64,000 nucleotides of DNA from the NCBI GenBank assembly GCA_954871525.1, contig OX940862.1, forward strand, positions 34,712,232-34,776,231, given 5' to 3'. Positions 34,568 to 46,774 of the stretch are shown here, piece by piece. Position numbers and translations under genes: made by a program. Source of the DNA: Parietaria judaica (Eukaryota > Streptophyta > Magnoliopsida > Rosales > Urticaceae). Below the pieces are notes generated by a model. The model saw only the letters and a list, made by a program, of their open reading frames with translations. It ran no database searches and had not been told where the DNA came from. How positions within the stretch are numbered: the stretch's first letter is position 1; each line of letters begins with the position of its first letter.

Positions 34568-36908
34568 CTAGGATATGAGCGAAACGAGGGACACAAACTC
34601 CTGCGTGACCCGCCCTTTGGATCTTGTGTTGATGACGAAGTGCTCCGGATATTTTCTAAGCAACATTAGCAATCCGTACCATGGTTTCCCCTTTGCTTCC
34701 TGACCGGGCCATTCGTCAGATGTGAGGTATCTTCTCACCCGAGTATGGTGCCAAACACTGCCAAATTGCTCCACCAACTGAACAAGAGCAAAAACCTAAT
34801 TAGGACATATAGCAAAAGCATATTGTCTGTTTTCCAAGTAAACGAATTTATATGAACGTTTTACTTGTGATCCCGAACGTAAGAGTTGTGTGAACAGAAG
34901 GATTCCGATCAGTCTAAAACCGAGGGTCAATATAATTTTTTTTTTCGGTGATGTACTTTGTCTCTTGAATCTTCATTTGCGGTGCAATTCGCCTTCCGAA
35001 TTATCACGGGACATAGGGCAACGCAATGAAAATTTAGGAGTAAAGTGCATCAAAACGTACCTATGAGCGGAAGTGAGGGGTTTTGCTGCAAATTAGTAAA
35101 TTACACTAAAAAATCTGAAGCTAAAAGGAATGTGGAGGTTTGTGGTTCATCAACGAATCTCATGGGAATGCAGATCAATTCCTACGGATATTTTGCTTAT
35201 ACATCTGATAATCAAAGTACCGGAGGAGGAAGGGAAATTAGGTCATTTAACTAATTACGTCTATTTACGTATATTCGGATTTTTATGACAAAAAGTGCAT
35301 GCTTCAGTAGTCTATCAATATTTGGTGATTAGGTTTCCTAATAACCAAATAGACACCAATCCTTCGGTGCTTTAGGCACTTTTGATTTGGCTTTTGCATT
35401 CTTACGTCTTGGAGAGCTTGGGTTATGTTATCGAAGAAACGGCCAATCTAATTGAATAGTTATTTTGACTCGATTATCACAAAAAGGAGATAGGGATGCA
35501 TCGTCTTAGAGAATTCTCGGTAACTTGCATTAATTTTTGGTTTCGGGTTCTATTACTTTTTCTAGTACAGATCTAAATGGAAACGAAAAAATAACTTCCA
35601 AAATTGCAATGATTATTGATTACGATACCGATTAAGTGGGTTTAATTGCAATCAGCAGATAAGTAAATCCAAGAAGCAAAGGACTTGCATTAAGTGAGTT
35701 TAATTCTCGACTGGTTAAAGCTAGTTCAGCACAAAAACAAACCTCAGCGTGAAGTTTCTCCATTGGCATCCATTCTCCGGGTCCACAGAGATCCGATAGC
35801 ACGGTCGCAACTGAGGAAACGACATCCTTCTCCTCCTGCACGTTATCTGTTTCCCGATCCATCCTTCCCTTCTTCTCTGCATGCATCATCAACAACGATA
35901 CCATTCTTATCAAACATCATACCGCTGAACCGTCTCGTATCGAATGTTATAACAAGTGTAAATACTAAAAGAAACCAAAATGAACCAAGAAACTCTGTTT
36001 GGAGAATGCTACGAAATTACTACTAGCCCAGGGAAGATTACACGGTTCTAAGCTCGCCAAAGTGCGAAAACAAACCGAGAACGAATATTAATCTATCAAA
36101 AGAGAGTTTTTAAGTCTCTTCTTCACAGATTTCTCAAGTAATCATCATCTCTGAAACCCTAATCAGACTCCAGAAACCAATTGCCAAGGAACAACAACAA
36201 TGGAGCTAATCAGACTAAGAACACTCAAGGTATAATCGAATTTCAAACCAATCAAATCTTATATAATTATCACAACCATATACAATCCAATCTATATTAT
36301 ATAAAACTCCGAAACTAACCTAATCCTCCCGCCTTGCCGCCGGATCCGCCGGCACCGCCATAGCCGTACCCGTCAAACCCCTCTCTCCTCGGCTTCTTCC
36401 CACCTGACCCCGCGACGACGTTGTCCTCGTCCTCGTCATCCTCGTATTCGTCCTCGTAGTACCTCCCCTTCTTCCCGGCGCCGCCGATCGCGGGCGTCTG
36501 GTAGGCGTAGAGCGGCGGGGCCGGGGCGGGCGGGGGGTAGTGCCTGGGGGCGGGGGCGATGGGGCGGACGGGGAGGAGGAAGTAGAACTCCTTGTCGCCG
36601 ATCTGGAGGAGGTCCTGGGAGTCGAGCTTGACGGGGGGGTTGCCGGGGAGGTGGAGGACGCCCTCGACGAGGCAGCCGTTCTTGCCGAGGACCTCGAGGG
36701 CGAAGCGGCGGCGCGCGAAGTCGTAGAAGATGCGGGCGTGGTGGCGGGAGATGTTCATGCCGCCGCCGAGGCTGGAGAGGTCCACGTCCACGCTGGACTT
36801 CTTCGAGTTGCGCCCCAGGATGATGGAGTAGGTCTGCATGTAGTACTCGAAGTCCTCGCCCTGCAGCTTCGCGAACCCGGCCTCCACGTCGCTGCTCGGA
36901 GCCCCCAT
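34568..36908 (-). CDS. FHA2: FHA-domain transcription activator FHA2
   Basis: Three minus-strand exons, 36320-36908, 35743-35876 and 34568-34777, join in phase to 310 residues. The FHA phosphothreonine-binding domain covers about residues 29-113 with the conserved LGRNSKK, SRHHARI and GKNGCLVEG blocks. A Gly/Pro/acidic linker (YYEDEYEDDEDEDN) follows, then the conserved C-terminal domain DVVSSVATVLSDLCGPGEWM and KPWYGLLMLLRKYPEHFVIN. The start MGAPSSDVEAGFAKLQGEDF aligns with Arabidopsis FHA2 (about 320 residues). It is known as a nuclear activator related to yeast FHL1/tobacco NtFHA1. Exon 1 is strikingly GC-rich, with long C/G runs, while exons 2 and 3 have ordinary composition. The two halves look like two genes if the introns (442 and 965 bases) are ignored. 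Confidence 0.95.
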
Positions 36909-37316
36909 TGATGCACAATCCGAGCTTCGATTCCTTGGCGATGAAATTCTGCTCTGAATTCGATGCCTGTGTTGTTTTGATTTTGATTTTGATCAATTTT
37001 GGGGTTCTCGTGGTACTTGTCGTTTGACGAGCTTAATTGTCGTTTAGATCTCGGTACACATTTGGAAAAGGACCAGCATTGACTTTATAGACCGAAAAAC
37101 ACCCGATACAAAAGAGCCGGGTTTCTGTTTTCGATTCCGGGTGATCGGGTTAGGACTAAAGCAGTGGCAATTTCTACTGTTTAAGAACCAATTTTACTCA
37201 TCGAATTGATTTTTTTAGGATCTTGGTATATGTCGGACTGATATCCGGAGTTTAGAATTGGATCCGGTTTGAGTGTACCCAGGTACCCGGTTTATTTATT
37301 AGAAAAAATCTGATTT
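36909..37316. promoter_or_regulatory. FHA2 5' UTR and promoter side
   Basis: About 400 bases between the FHA2 start and the foldback element. No TATA box stands out, and no gene is seen. Confidence 0.4.
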
Positions 37317-37325
37317 TATTTAATT

Positions 37326-38182
37326 GGGTAAACTGCGGCTAATGTACCCAATGTTTGATTTTCTGCGGATTATGTACCCAATGTTTATTTTTGGCGGCTA
37401 ATGTACTCAATGTTTGATCCGTTAGATATTTTTGGGTTTTCCGTCAGTTGACCGTTAGAGAGTTATATGTACACTTTTCGTATTTTTGACATAACTCACT
37501 CATTTTTTGTCTAAATTTTATGCACGACCTATGGTTGGAAAGATAAGAGATAGATCTACAACTTTAATGTTTTAAGTTTTGTAAAATAAGTTTTAAAAAA
37601 ATACGAAATTTCAAGTACAACGTAAAACTGGACATTAGTTTAATGCAAAATATTTGTTTCGAGCAAATTTTAATATACTTAATGACTTTTTATGATGAAA
37701 CGTAAAACTAAAAAGTTGTAGATAAACTTTTTATCTTTTTTGGCATCATAAAATATAAAATGAGTGAGTTAAGATAAAACATTTATCTACAACTTTTTAC
37801 TTTTACGTTTCATCATAAAAAGTCATTAAGTATATTAAAATTTGCTCGAAACAAATATTTTGCATTAAACTAATGTCCAGTTTTACGTTGTACTTGAAAT
37901 TTCGTATTTTTTTAAAACTGATTTTACAAAACTTAAAACATTAAAGTTGTAGATCTATCTCTTATCTTTCCAACCATAGGTCGTGCATAAAATTTGGACA
38001 AAAAATGAGTGAGTTATGTCAAAAATACGAAAAGTGTACATATAACTCTCTAACGGTCAACTGACGGAAAACCCAAAAATATCTAACGGATCAAACATTG
38101 AGTACATTAGCCGCCAAAAATAAACATTGGGTACATAATCCGCAGAAAATCAAACATTGGGTATATTAGCAGCAGTTTACCC
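37326..38182. mobile_element. Mutator-type foldback element, 857 bp, two 399-bp inverted arms
   Basis: The arms 37326-37724 and 37784-38182 are equal in length and nearly identical in inverted orientation, separated by a 59-base loop. The ends are GGGTAAACTGC and GCAGTTTACCC. A perfect 9-bp direct repeat TATTTAATT flanks it (37317-37325 and 38183-38191), as expected for Mutator-superfamily elements. There is no coding capacity. A transcript through it would fold into a hairpin almost 400 bp long. It lies between the divergent FHA2 and DPM3 promoters. Confidence 0.93.
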
Positions 38183-38429
38183 TATTTAATTTTTTTATTT
38201 AATCAAACTTGCTCCATTTTAACATTAGATTATTGTAGACCTTGATCAATAATCATATGATTATCTATTACAACACATAAGCTGCTGAGTAATTATGAGC
38301 TGTACACGTGTCATGCTAAACGTATTTCGGCCGTCAGATGGTTGAGCATTAGACATTAGAGAGAGATAAATACGCAGGTTTAATCGTTGAAAGTCCAAAA
38401 CGACTGTAAATACTTTCTAATCCCTAAAC

Positions 38430-38560
38430 CTTGAAGACCACCGCTTCCATTTCTCCATCGCCGATCTCCGGCGACCTACAGCTTCTCTCCCGGCTGATTT
38501 CCCGGTCAGTTACATAGCTTGATCTCTCTCGTCTCAACACCTTGGCGTTCGCAATCTCTG
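38430..38560 (+). other. Probable 5' UTR exon of DPM3
   Basis: A pyrimidine-rich leader ends at AATCTCTG|GTAAGA (donor after 38560). The acceptor before the DPM3 start exon is CGTGTAG at 40098-40104. The 1544-base leader intron is long compared with the 273-base coding sequence. Confidence 0.6.
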
Positions 38561-38846
38561 GTAAGAAAATTCTTTCGATTTTCGCCGATCTTTCGGTTTT
38601 CTTGTGGATCTTGAGCAATGAAGCTTTAGTTTTTGTTTGCAATGGAAGCATCTGGATTCGTTGTTCTTGTGTGACGCTTGTTTCTTGCTCGTTTTGGTTT
38701 TGATTTCCTTGCTTATTCGAGGTCTTGGAAATGTTTAAGTTTACGTTTTTTTTTTTTTTTGAGATGTTGCCAATGAGAGTGAGATTCGCGATATCTAAGC
38801 CCTAGATTGACTGGTTTGTCTTGATGAAGCGCTTGAAAACGCCAAA

Positions 38847-39860
38847 TGATGTCGAGTAACTACGCAAGGGTTTCGATTTCTTAGTTATCATTGTGATATG
38901 ATCGACTGGGATTTATGAGATTAGGTTCATGACTCAACTCTTCTGATGGCAATGTCAGTCTGATTCGGCACATCCTTACTGATTCGAGGTCTTGATAATG
39001 ATTTGTTTGATGCTTTTTTTTTAGATTATTGATTGGCTTTAGGGAAAATGAGGCTTAGATTGATTACTGTCTATATGAACTGCTAGAAACTGCCATATGA
39101 TGTCGAGTAATTGTGCAAGGGTTTTGATTTCTTGGTTATCGCCATTTGTAATAGCTGAGAGTAATGAGATTAGCTTCATGACTCATTTCTTCTGATGGCA
39201 ATGACAGTCTGTTTATTATTTCGTTACTGATTTGAGGTCTTGATAGTTGATAGTTCTTAAATTAATGTTCTCTTAAAGATTGTTGATTACCTTTAAGAAC
39301 TAGGATACTAAAGCCATATATAGATTGATTATTTTTATTTTTTTCTTAAATAACCGCGTAAATTTGCCAAATGATGTTGAGTAATTGCGCAAGGGTTTTG
39401 ATTTCTGGTTATCATTGTGATATGATTGACTGGGACTTATGAGATTAGCTTATGACTCATCCCTTCTGATGGCAATTATTTACAGTCTGTTTTTTAAACC
39501 TCTCATTTGAATGGATGTTATTCTACTGTATTGAATCGAAGTTCCTGGATTTGGTTTTGCTTTCCTTTAGTCGGGATGGATTTCATGCGGAATGTGTAAC
39601 TTAGCTATGAACTACTCGGTTGATATTTTATGTCATATATATATATATATATATTGATTTATTTAATGTGGATGCATATCTATGTTCAAATAGATTCATA
39701 TATGTATATTTAATTATTTATACGTTGGAATGAATCTGCCAAATGATGTTGGGAATTTGTGCAAGGGCATTGATTTCCAGTGTTTTATCCAAATCAAACT
39801 GGGATAATGAGAATTTCAAAATTTATCCTTTTTGATGGCAATTGTAAATACTTTTTCCAG
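38847..39860. repeat. Four degenerate repeats inside the DPM3 leader intron
   Basis: The block starting GATGT(C/T)GAGTAA, then GCAAGGGTTTTGATTTC, then TTCTGATGGCAAT recurs at 38848, 39099, 39373 and 39745 (steps of 252, 274 and 372 bases). Each unit is about 120 well-conserved bases followed by more variable spacer. The last copy is the most diverged. Confidence 0.75.
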
Positions 39861-40117
39861 TGTGTGATAAACATGGCAAATATGTCTGTTTCACGGTCAC
39901 CTCAGTCTAATCACTAATGCATATGAAACTGAGAGAGAAGTTATTAATTTGATTGGCTCGGCTAATATGAAACTGAGAGGGTTTCCAGTGTGTAAGACAC
40001 TTTTGCATACGCGGTGCTGTCTTTTGTGTTTGATTATATTTCGATTGGCTCTTTAGTTATCATGTTAGAACTTAAAAGCAACTTATTTGGAAAACCTCGT
40101 GTAGGTACATAAAAAGG

Positions 40118-40715
40118 ATGAAGCAAATTGTAAAGATACTGGTGTTGATAACTGCCGTTTCTGCTTTGTGGATTGGTCTCTTGAAGACGTCGACTGTTCC
40201 TCCAGGCTACACTTGGTTGGTGAGTTCTATAACCTCTAATCCGCCTTTCACTTTGTTTATTTTACCCAGATTTTTATTTTTGAATTATTATTTTTCGGAA
40301 GTTTAGCTTGTCCTTATTCCATCTTCTTCCAGCTACCCATATACCTCATCGTGTCTCTAGGATGCTATGGTCTACTGATGGTTGGCATCGGTCTCATGCA
40401 ATTTCCCACTTGCCCTCAAGAAGCGGCGCTGCTGAAGAAGGTATATAACTTCTCACGATGTCCATTTTTTCGCTACAAATTGAGTATTACTACCTTTCCA
40501 TTAATAATATGACTTGTGTAGAGAACTATCGTTAGAGACTTAGAGTTTAGACTTTTATGCGTTGTGTTTTGCTTTGTCAAAACATATGGTTTCGCCACTG
40601 ATGTTCAGTAAGAATCATAGTATGAGCAATCTCTATTCACAATGTCTTGTAGGATATAGCTGAAGCCACGGAATTTCTCAAGCAAAAACGCGTTGATGTG
40701 GGTCGAGACCATTGA
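40118..40715 (+). CDS. DPM3: Dolichol-phosphate mannose synthase subunit 3
   Basis: Exons 40118-40219, 40333-40440 and 40653-40715 all begin and end in phase 0 and give 90 residues, the normal DPM3 length. Two membrane helices are visible: IVKILVLITAVSALWIGLL (about 4-22) and LPIYLIVSLGCYGLLMVGIG (about 35-54). The DPM3 hallmark FPTCPQEAALLKKDI follows, with a short C-terminal helix. DPM3 sits in the ER membrane and tethers the catalytic subunit DPM1, which makes dolichol-phosphate mannose for N-glycosylation and GPI anchors. The ATG lies 13 bases into its exon after a long leader intron. Confidence 0.96.
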
Positions 40716-42100
40716 CGTAATTGGCACTGTGACCTCAATTCTTGCTGAGATGTCAGACCCGAGCTGCTACATGTAACTCAAACCAAAACTACAGGATGCT
40801 TTAGAACATACTCAATCTGCCAATTGGATGGTAGAAATTTTGGGACAATGTGAAAGTTAGGATGATTGATAGGGTTAACATCAACATTTTGAGAGATTTA
40901 CAGGGAATATACCATGATGACTAGTGACTATGATAGTGTCGTTTTCCGCGGCGTTTTTTTAATCTGTATCTAGATCTTGAAGTAACAGAATACAAAATAG
41001 ACACCTCCAATGCTTCGCCTCATGTTTGTTCTCGTCGTATCTTTCCAATTTTGACGATAGAAGTGAAAAGTTTATCAGAAAAAAGATAATAACACCAGTA
41101 GTTTGCTTTTTCTTTCTTATTTGCATAGAGGTATTCTTTCATTCTAATTTTTATGTTTGAAGAAAAAAAGAAAGAGAACATCTTGCGTAAATACTTTAGC
41201 AATTTCGTTATGACTTTCAATTTACCAAAAAAAGGTTGCTTTCTTAATACTCTGTGGTTGTCTAGAGATAATTAAGACTAATACGAGGGAACCTCGTTAC
41301 ATTAATACACGATAAATTTATTATCTCGATAAAGTAATACTTTTGTATAGTCCTGTCCCGCCTTAAACTAACATATTTAAATTGACTTCGATAAACTAAT
41401 AAACTCGATAATATAATAAAATTCTCTAATCCTAACAATATTAATCTATAAAGGTTTTACGGTATGTTTATATTTACTTGTTAATTAATCGGATTCGATA
41501 GCTTATGACATATCGGTGTTTGTAATTAATAGCATAATTACAAGTATTTGTTGTCATTTTGACGAGTTTTTCTTTCCAGTTTAATAACGTTGTTAGTATA
41601 CAAGTTAAAAATGTATTTCAGAATAAATTTGCAAGAGTAATTGAGGAGATAAAGAAAAAAAATACTGGAAGGCTGGAAGCTACTGCTATTTAAGTTTGAC
41701 ATTGGTTGCACTTTCGATATCTAAAGTTTAACATTTGTGAAAGAAAAAAAATCTGCTATTTTATTATTATAATTTACTATTCCATAGGATAGTAAAATCT
41801 CAATAATTATTCAACTCACTAATATAGTAGAAAATGTACATATTTTCTTTCTTTCTATTGTTAGCAACTTTTTTCACTGTAAGATGATTTTAATTAAAAA
41901 TATCTTTCTATGACAAATAAAAATATAAAAAGAAGAAAACAAACTCAAGGAACAAAAAACAACCAGGGAAATCGACAGTAATGAGTGTAAACAAATAGTA
42001 TGTAAGAATTAAGAAAGCCAAAGATGAAGGTTTGGAGAGAGAAGAAGCAGCCATGGTTGCGTCACTGTCAGACGTACGCACAGTCGTCAGCTCCACAGTA
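40716..42100. other. DPM3 3' UTR, a dispersed repeat copy, and intergenic DNA
   Basis: DPM3 3' UTR probably extends to about 40960. At 41280-41460 is the third copy of the AACCTCGTTA / CTCGATAAA repeat family (see 3605 and 14618). From 41460 to 42100 nothing is recognised apart from the approach to the INO80-subunit promoter. Confidence 0.45.
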
Positions 42101-42516
42101 TCCAAACATGGTGGTCCAACGAAACCACCCATTTCTCTCCTTTCCTTCCAAGCCCTAGCTTTACCTCTTACCAAACTCTCTCCACTCCACAGCTCTCTGC
42201 TCTCGTCCTGACTTTCTCCTTCATGTCAGGTATGATCGAAATCGTCCGAATTTCCTGTAATCGATTTGGTTTTTCTTTTGAATTCTGGTATATTTGGCGC
42301 TCATATTCCGTCGAAGCTCTAGTTTCTTGCATCCGAATCGATTGAGAAGTTTCGAAGCTCTTAGTGTGATTAGGGATGAAGAAGAAGGAGATTCGATTTC
42401 GTACAGGCCTAGGTAGAATCGTGCTGTATTTGATCCACTTCAGTCTCTTTCTCATTTGGTTCTCTGTTGAATGGAAACAGGGACTTGAATTGTTTGCTTA
42501 AACCTCTTCGGCTTCC

Positions 42517-45172
42517 ATGGAAGGATTGGGAGGTCTGGGAATCAGCGATGTTGGCAGTTCCGTAAGGAAGAAGAGAAGCAACACGTCACGGCGTCCTAGG
42601 AACGAGTCGGTTGCGCCTTTGGATAATCACGGTAACTCGTCCGTTTCGGATTTAAGCAAAGGGTCGAGTGACGATGATGAGAATGTTTATGGATCGGTTT
42701 CTCGGAAGAAGGAGATTAATGTTAACACTGTCGAGTCTGCGATTGCCACGAATGTTACAAAAAACAAAGATGGGGGTTTCATGGATTCAGATGAAGCTTC
42801 GAATAATGGCTCGTACCGAGGCAGCAACGACCAGAAGCATGGCTGCGTTTCAGCTGATATTGAGCATACAGTGAAAAATGTTAAGCTTAAAGTGGGCGGT
42901 GTTACACGGATGCTTCATACTCAATCCGTTTCAGATGATGCTTCTGCTGTTGGGTCGTCTAATTCGAAAGCTTCACGTGTTTCAGATCCCCTTCGACCGA
43001 ACCGGAAGTTCAAGCAGGTACAAAATCAAGGTTCTTGTCTTCACTTGAGAATTTAGTCATATCTCAAAGTCTGTTATGACCAAATTCTGCCTGCATATTT
43101 TAAATGAATTTAACTTAAAAGTTAAATCGGAACTGGTACCGGTTATTTTGACAGCTTACAAACCGTTACCGACGTTAACACGGTTTTGTCCCCCAAAAAT
43201 CCAGATTTTTTTTTTGGTTTAAGTTTCGATTTGCAATATATATGCCTAAAGTTTATTCGATTTCAGCTGAGATACTATATAACATTTCTGGGTTGCTGAG
43301 AGCATTTATTCACTCAAATGAGTAACCATGCAGGATCCGGATGAACCCCGCTCCTTTACATCTTACAACGAGCCTGCAAAGGCCAACTCAATGGGCCGTG
43401 ACGAGAATATCGATGTTAATGATACAGAGAAGTACGAGCCCGTTCGTAAGAGCAGGAGAATTTCCAAAAAGCGGTTAATAGAAGATGTGCTTGATGATGG
43501 ATACGACCACAATGTTCAATATCTCGAAAAACATAACAGCTCGAGGGTTTCTAGGGGTTACAGTGTTGAAGTTAGACAAAGGAAGATTTCTCATGCTGAT
43601 CATGGTACAAAAGCAGGGGACTGTGGCTCCTCAAGGTCAAGAAGGGAAAATAAAAAAGTGGAGTTAGATGACTCGGATTACGAGGGCGAGGATGTTGACG
43701 AACTAGTTTCTGACGATGAACTTGATTCTAAAAAGAAGAAACCAAAAAGAGGGTTTCTTGAGGCAATTGTGGATGCAAAGAATGAAACGACAGTCACGAC
43801 ACGCCAACGGGCCCTTCAAACTAGCAAAGACGTGGCTTCAAGCTTAGCTGCAACTGTGGAGTTTCCGAGCGGTTTGCCCGCTGCTACTACAAGAAGTGGG
43901 TTATGCTTTATTATTGATTAAATCTGCAGAAATAGTGGTTGAAATAGGGGTGAATTTTCATACGCAAGCTAATTTTGACATTATAAACCGAAAAATCCGG
44001 TGTTTGGATTAAAAGCTGCGCAACCGGATTTTAATGGTACTGGTGTTCGGTCCACACCAGAAACCAGTTGATGGTTTCATTTTTTTTTTTTTTTTTCTGT
44101 TATATTTTTAGGTCTATGGGTAGTTAATGCTATTATGCTAATTTGAATTTGAATATGAACAATGGAACATGTTTTGGTATGGGCTTTATTTCTATTTTTA
44201 TTTCTTGAAATCTGGTACGTATAGGTAGCATTAAATTTTATTTATTTTGAATTGGAGTTTAAAAACTAGAAAACTGGTACTGTTTTTTAGATATAAATAA
44301 GTGAGCCGATTATCTACTATTATGTTTGATTTGATTGAAATTTATTGACAGAGCAAAAGGAGAAATTATCTGAGGTGGAGCAGCAACTGAAGAAAGCCGA
44401 GGCTGCAAAGAGACGCCGGGTTCAAGTAGAGAAAGCAGCCAGAGAATCTGAGGTATAACCTCCTTCCATTTATATTTCGTAGCACTGTCTATTTTCTGGA
44501 AATAATGTTGGTTTTATTGAAGGGTTTATTTATTTATGTCGCTGGACCATAGGCTGAGGCAATTAGGAAGATCCTGGGACAAGATTCGAGTAGGAAGAGG
44601 CGAGAAGACAAGATCAGAAAACAAAGGGAAGATCTCGCACAGGAGAGGACTGCAAACTCGATGATCATTCCGTCAGATTCCGTGAGATGGGTAATGGGTC
44701 CTTCAGGAACCACTGTTACATTTCCCGACGCGATGGGCCTGCCACCTATTTTCGACTCCAAGCCATGCAGGTATTTTTTATCCGAGCGGTTCGACATTTT
44801 TCTCGAATTTGTGATGCTTGGATCAATTTAATCACTTTATCTTAGCCTATTAGGGGAGTAACAGGAGTGATCATTTTGCATTGCATTTTATTTGGGGTTG
44901 AGTTTTGATGAATTTGCACATTTAGCTTCCGATTGGGAAACTTGCCTTAAAATTGACCATTTCAGTGCTCTCTGCTCTCGTATGTAAATAATTCTATGGT
45001 CTCTGATGTCCGTTTCAGCTACCCACCTCCCCGGGAGAAGTGCGTCGGTCCATCGTGTGACAACCCTTACAAGTATCGTGATTCGGAGTCAAAGCTTCCG
45101 TTGTGCAGCCTTCGATGCTACAAGGCGATACATGAAAATACGACACCTCTAGCTGCAGTGCCGATTAAGTAA
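42517..45172 (+). CDS. INO80B: INO80 complex subunit B (PAPA-1 domain + HIT zinc finger)
   Basis: Exons 42517-43017, 43334-43895, 44352-44452, 44553-44770 and 45019-45172 agree in phase and give 511 residues. An untranslated exon probably ends at 42229 (TCATGTCAG|GTATGA). The first two exons encode a disordered, Ser/Lys/acidic region with basic clusters (RKSRRISKKR). The PAPA-1 domain spans about 355-445 (KLSEVEQQLKKAEAAKRRR, ESEAEAIRKILGQDSSRKRR, MIIPSDSVRWVMGP). A C-terminal zf-HIT module follows (EKCVGPSCDNPYKYRDS, then LPLCSLRCYKAIHEN). This pairing defines INO80B/Ies2-type subunits of the INO80 chromatin remodeller. An in-frame stop upstream of the ATG supports the start. The second exon boundary splits a Lys codon (AGA A|AG). 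Confidence 0.92.
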
Positions 45173-46116
45173 GTAGACTTTCTGGAGCATTATCACAAGA
45201 ATACCTTGTCCAACATGTTACTACAAAAATAAGAACTTGTGAAAGGAAGAGTGTTGTCAATGACCTTTCCTCTTAAAGTAAATATAAATGTGTAGTTGAC
45301 AGTGTCTACATATAGGTTCCATAATGGTGATCTATATAGGCAATATTCTACGATGGTGTTGTCTATGAGATCAATCCAAAATGGCCTAAAATAAATCCAA
45401 CTTATTATAGAGATATCTACTGTTCTGTAGATTGAACGTACGATTTTCGCTAATAAATTTAGTTTTTGTTGAAAATTAAATTAAGGATTTCGGATGAATC
45501 AATTTGATCAAGATATAAGCGGAAAGGGTACGTAACAGTAAGAGATTAGAGATTTGAGTCGGATGGAATTTCTAGCTTAGTTTCGATATAAAAAAACAAA
45601 ATATTATACAGAACTAATTTGGTAATGAAATAATTATGAAATATATTGCTAGTAATGTTTTTGCATGCTTTTCTTAAAAGTAGACAATTTGCACGGCAGT
45701 TTATCGAAAAGCGTCCAGCAAACGTTAAGTGCGCCGTGACAAATTAGGGTTTGTGGGGATCTTCTAATTGTTTTCTTCTTTAATGCCTTAAGGCATTATA
45801 TTCATATCCATTTTTTTCTCATGAGAAACAAAATTCACGAGGTACGACGCATCACTAATTAGAGTTTATCTTTCAGGAGGTAATTATAAATCAAGTAGAG
45901 AAATGCGATTTTATACCACATAATTTCAAAAACGAAAAATCGACCCCCTTTTTTTTCTCTCTCACTTATTTTCCAATTCGACCATAACTAGTAAGACACA
46001 AAAGTAAAAACAAAACTAATAACATCATATTCAAATTAAAAACAAAAAAAATAACGCAGCACCGAAATCATAATTAGACACTTAAAAATAAACAAAAGAC
46101 ATCCGTTCTGAGCCAA
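45173..46116. other. INO80B 3' UTR and duplicated 3' flank of the exonuclease-like array
   Basis: From about 45880 the sequence (GAGAAATGCGATTT, then ATACCACATAATTTC, then CCAATTCGACCATAACTAGT) is shared with 49270-49560, 56180-56400, 57340-57610 and 59570-59825. Duplication units therefore include several hundred bases of 3' flank. Confidence 0.6.
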
Positions 46117-46774
46117 TCAACCATACATCAGCTTGTCCGCAATGCGAGAGGAATAGTAGACATCGTAGACAGCGAATTTGATGTCCTCTTCGGAGAACAC
46201 CTTGGCATTCCAGTCAATGCTACGTTGAGTGGTATTAGGATTGATTTCCATTCCAACTTCAATGGCCAGCTTTTGCATCGATCTGCACGAGAAAAGAGCC
46301 GGTTTTTGGCGAATCCTTGCGACCAAATTGTCAATTTCCCAAGCATTGATCTTAGGCATTGGAAACTTATGGCGATCATATGTGATAGGCTTGTTGGAGA
46401 GCATGTGGCTTGTGTCTGTTATATTCACTCCCACAAAGCAGATAGTATGATCACTCAAAATCGTCTCCAAAGGAGACCGGTTCCCCGAGCTAAAGTAAAA
46501 AGCTGGTTCAGTATGCACTACAAGCTTGATGATAAGACAGTGATTTCCGATACATAGTAGAAGCCAGCAGTAAGAGGAAGTAGAGGAGTCTTGTTTGAAG
46601 CCGATCCCAGCGACACATCGCCCCGGATTGAGCTGGTTCTTGAGTTCTGATAACTTCTCCTCCAATGCTGACTCAGAAGTCCAGAAAGGGTCGAACACGT
46701 CGACCTTCGACGGTGGCATCGTGGAACTCTATTTGGTACGGCTTCATCTTTGATACGAAAGCCGCAGGCAACAT
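46117..46774 (-). pseudogene. WRN-like exonuclease-domain family, copy 1 (frameshifted)
   Basis: The minus frame from MLPAAFVSKMKPYQIEFHDA to SSRIADKLMYG covers the whole family unit of about 215 residues. After the codons for HDATV one extra G shifts the frame; the main 200-residue frame then starts at an out-of-family ATG (MPPSKVDVFDPFW). The fold is that of a DEDDy 3'-5' exonuclease: CWLLLCIGNHCLIIKL (strands 2-3), ICFVGVNI (motif II region), then SIDWNAKVFSEEDIKFAVYD (motif III region). The DxE of motif I (canonical GLDxEW) is GIGFKQ here, and the motif III Tyr is Phe, so catalysis is not expected. It is the least damaged copy besides copy 6. Translation from the internal ATG could give a 200-residue product. 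Confidence 0.75.

Noticed and set aside
34568..36908. Two separate minus-strand genes (an FHA-domain gene and a small winged-helix-like gene)
   Set aside because: Exon phases and the known FHA2 layout join all three exons into one 310-residue protein.
36436..36996. Long proline/arginine frames on both strands over FHA2 exon 1
   Set aside because: Shadows of the GC-rich coding exon in other frames; no family features.
46117..46719. Intact 200-residue gene for exonuclease-like copy 1 starting MPPSKV
   Set aside because: The family start is MLP(K/A)AF at 46774; the internal ATG is created by a 1-base insertion, so it is treated as a pseudogene, although translation from it cannot be excluded.
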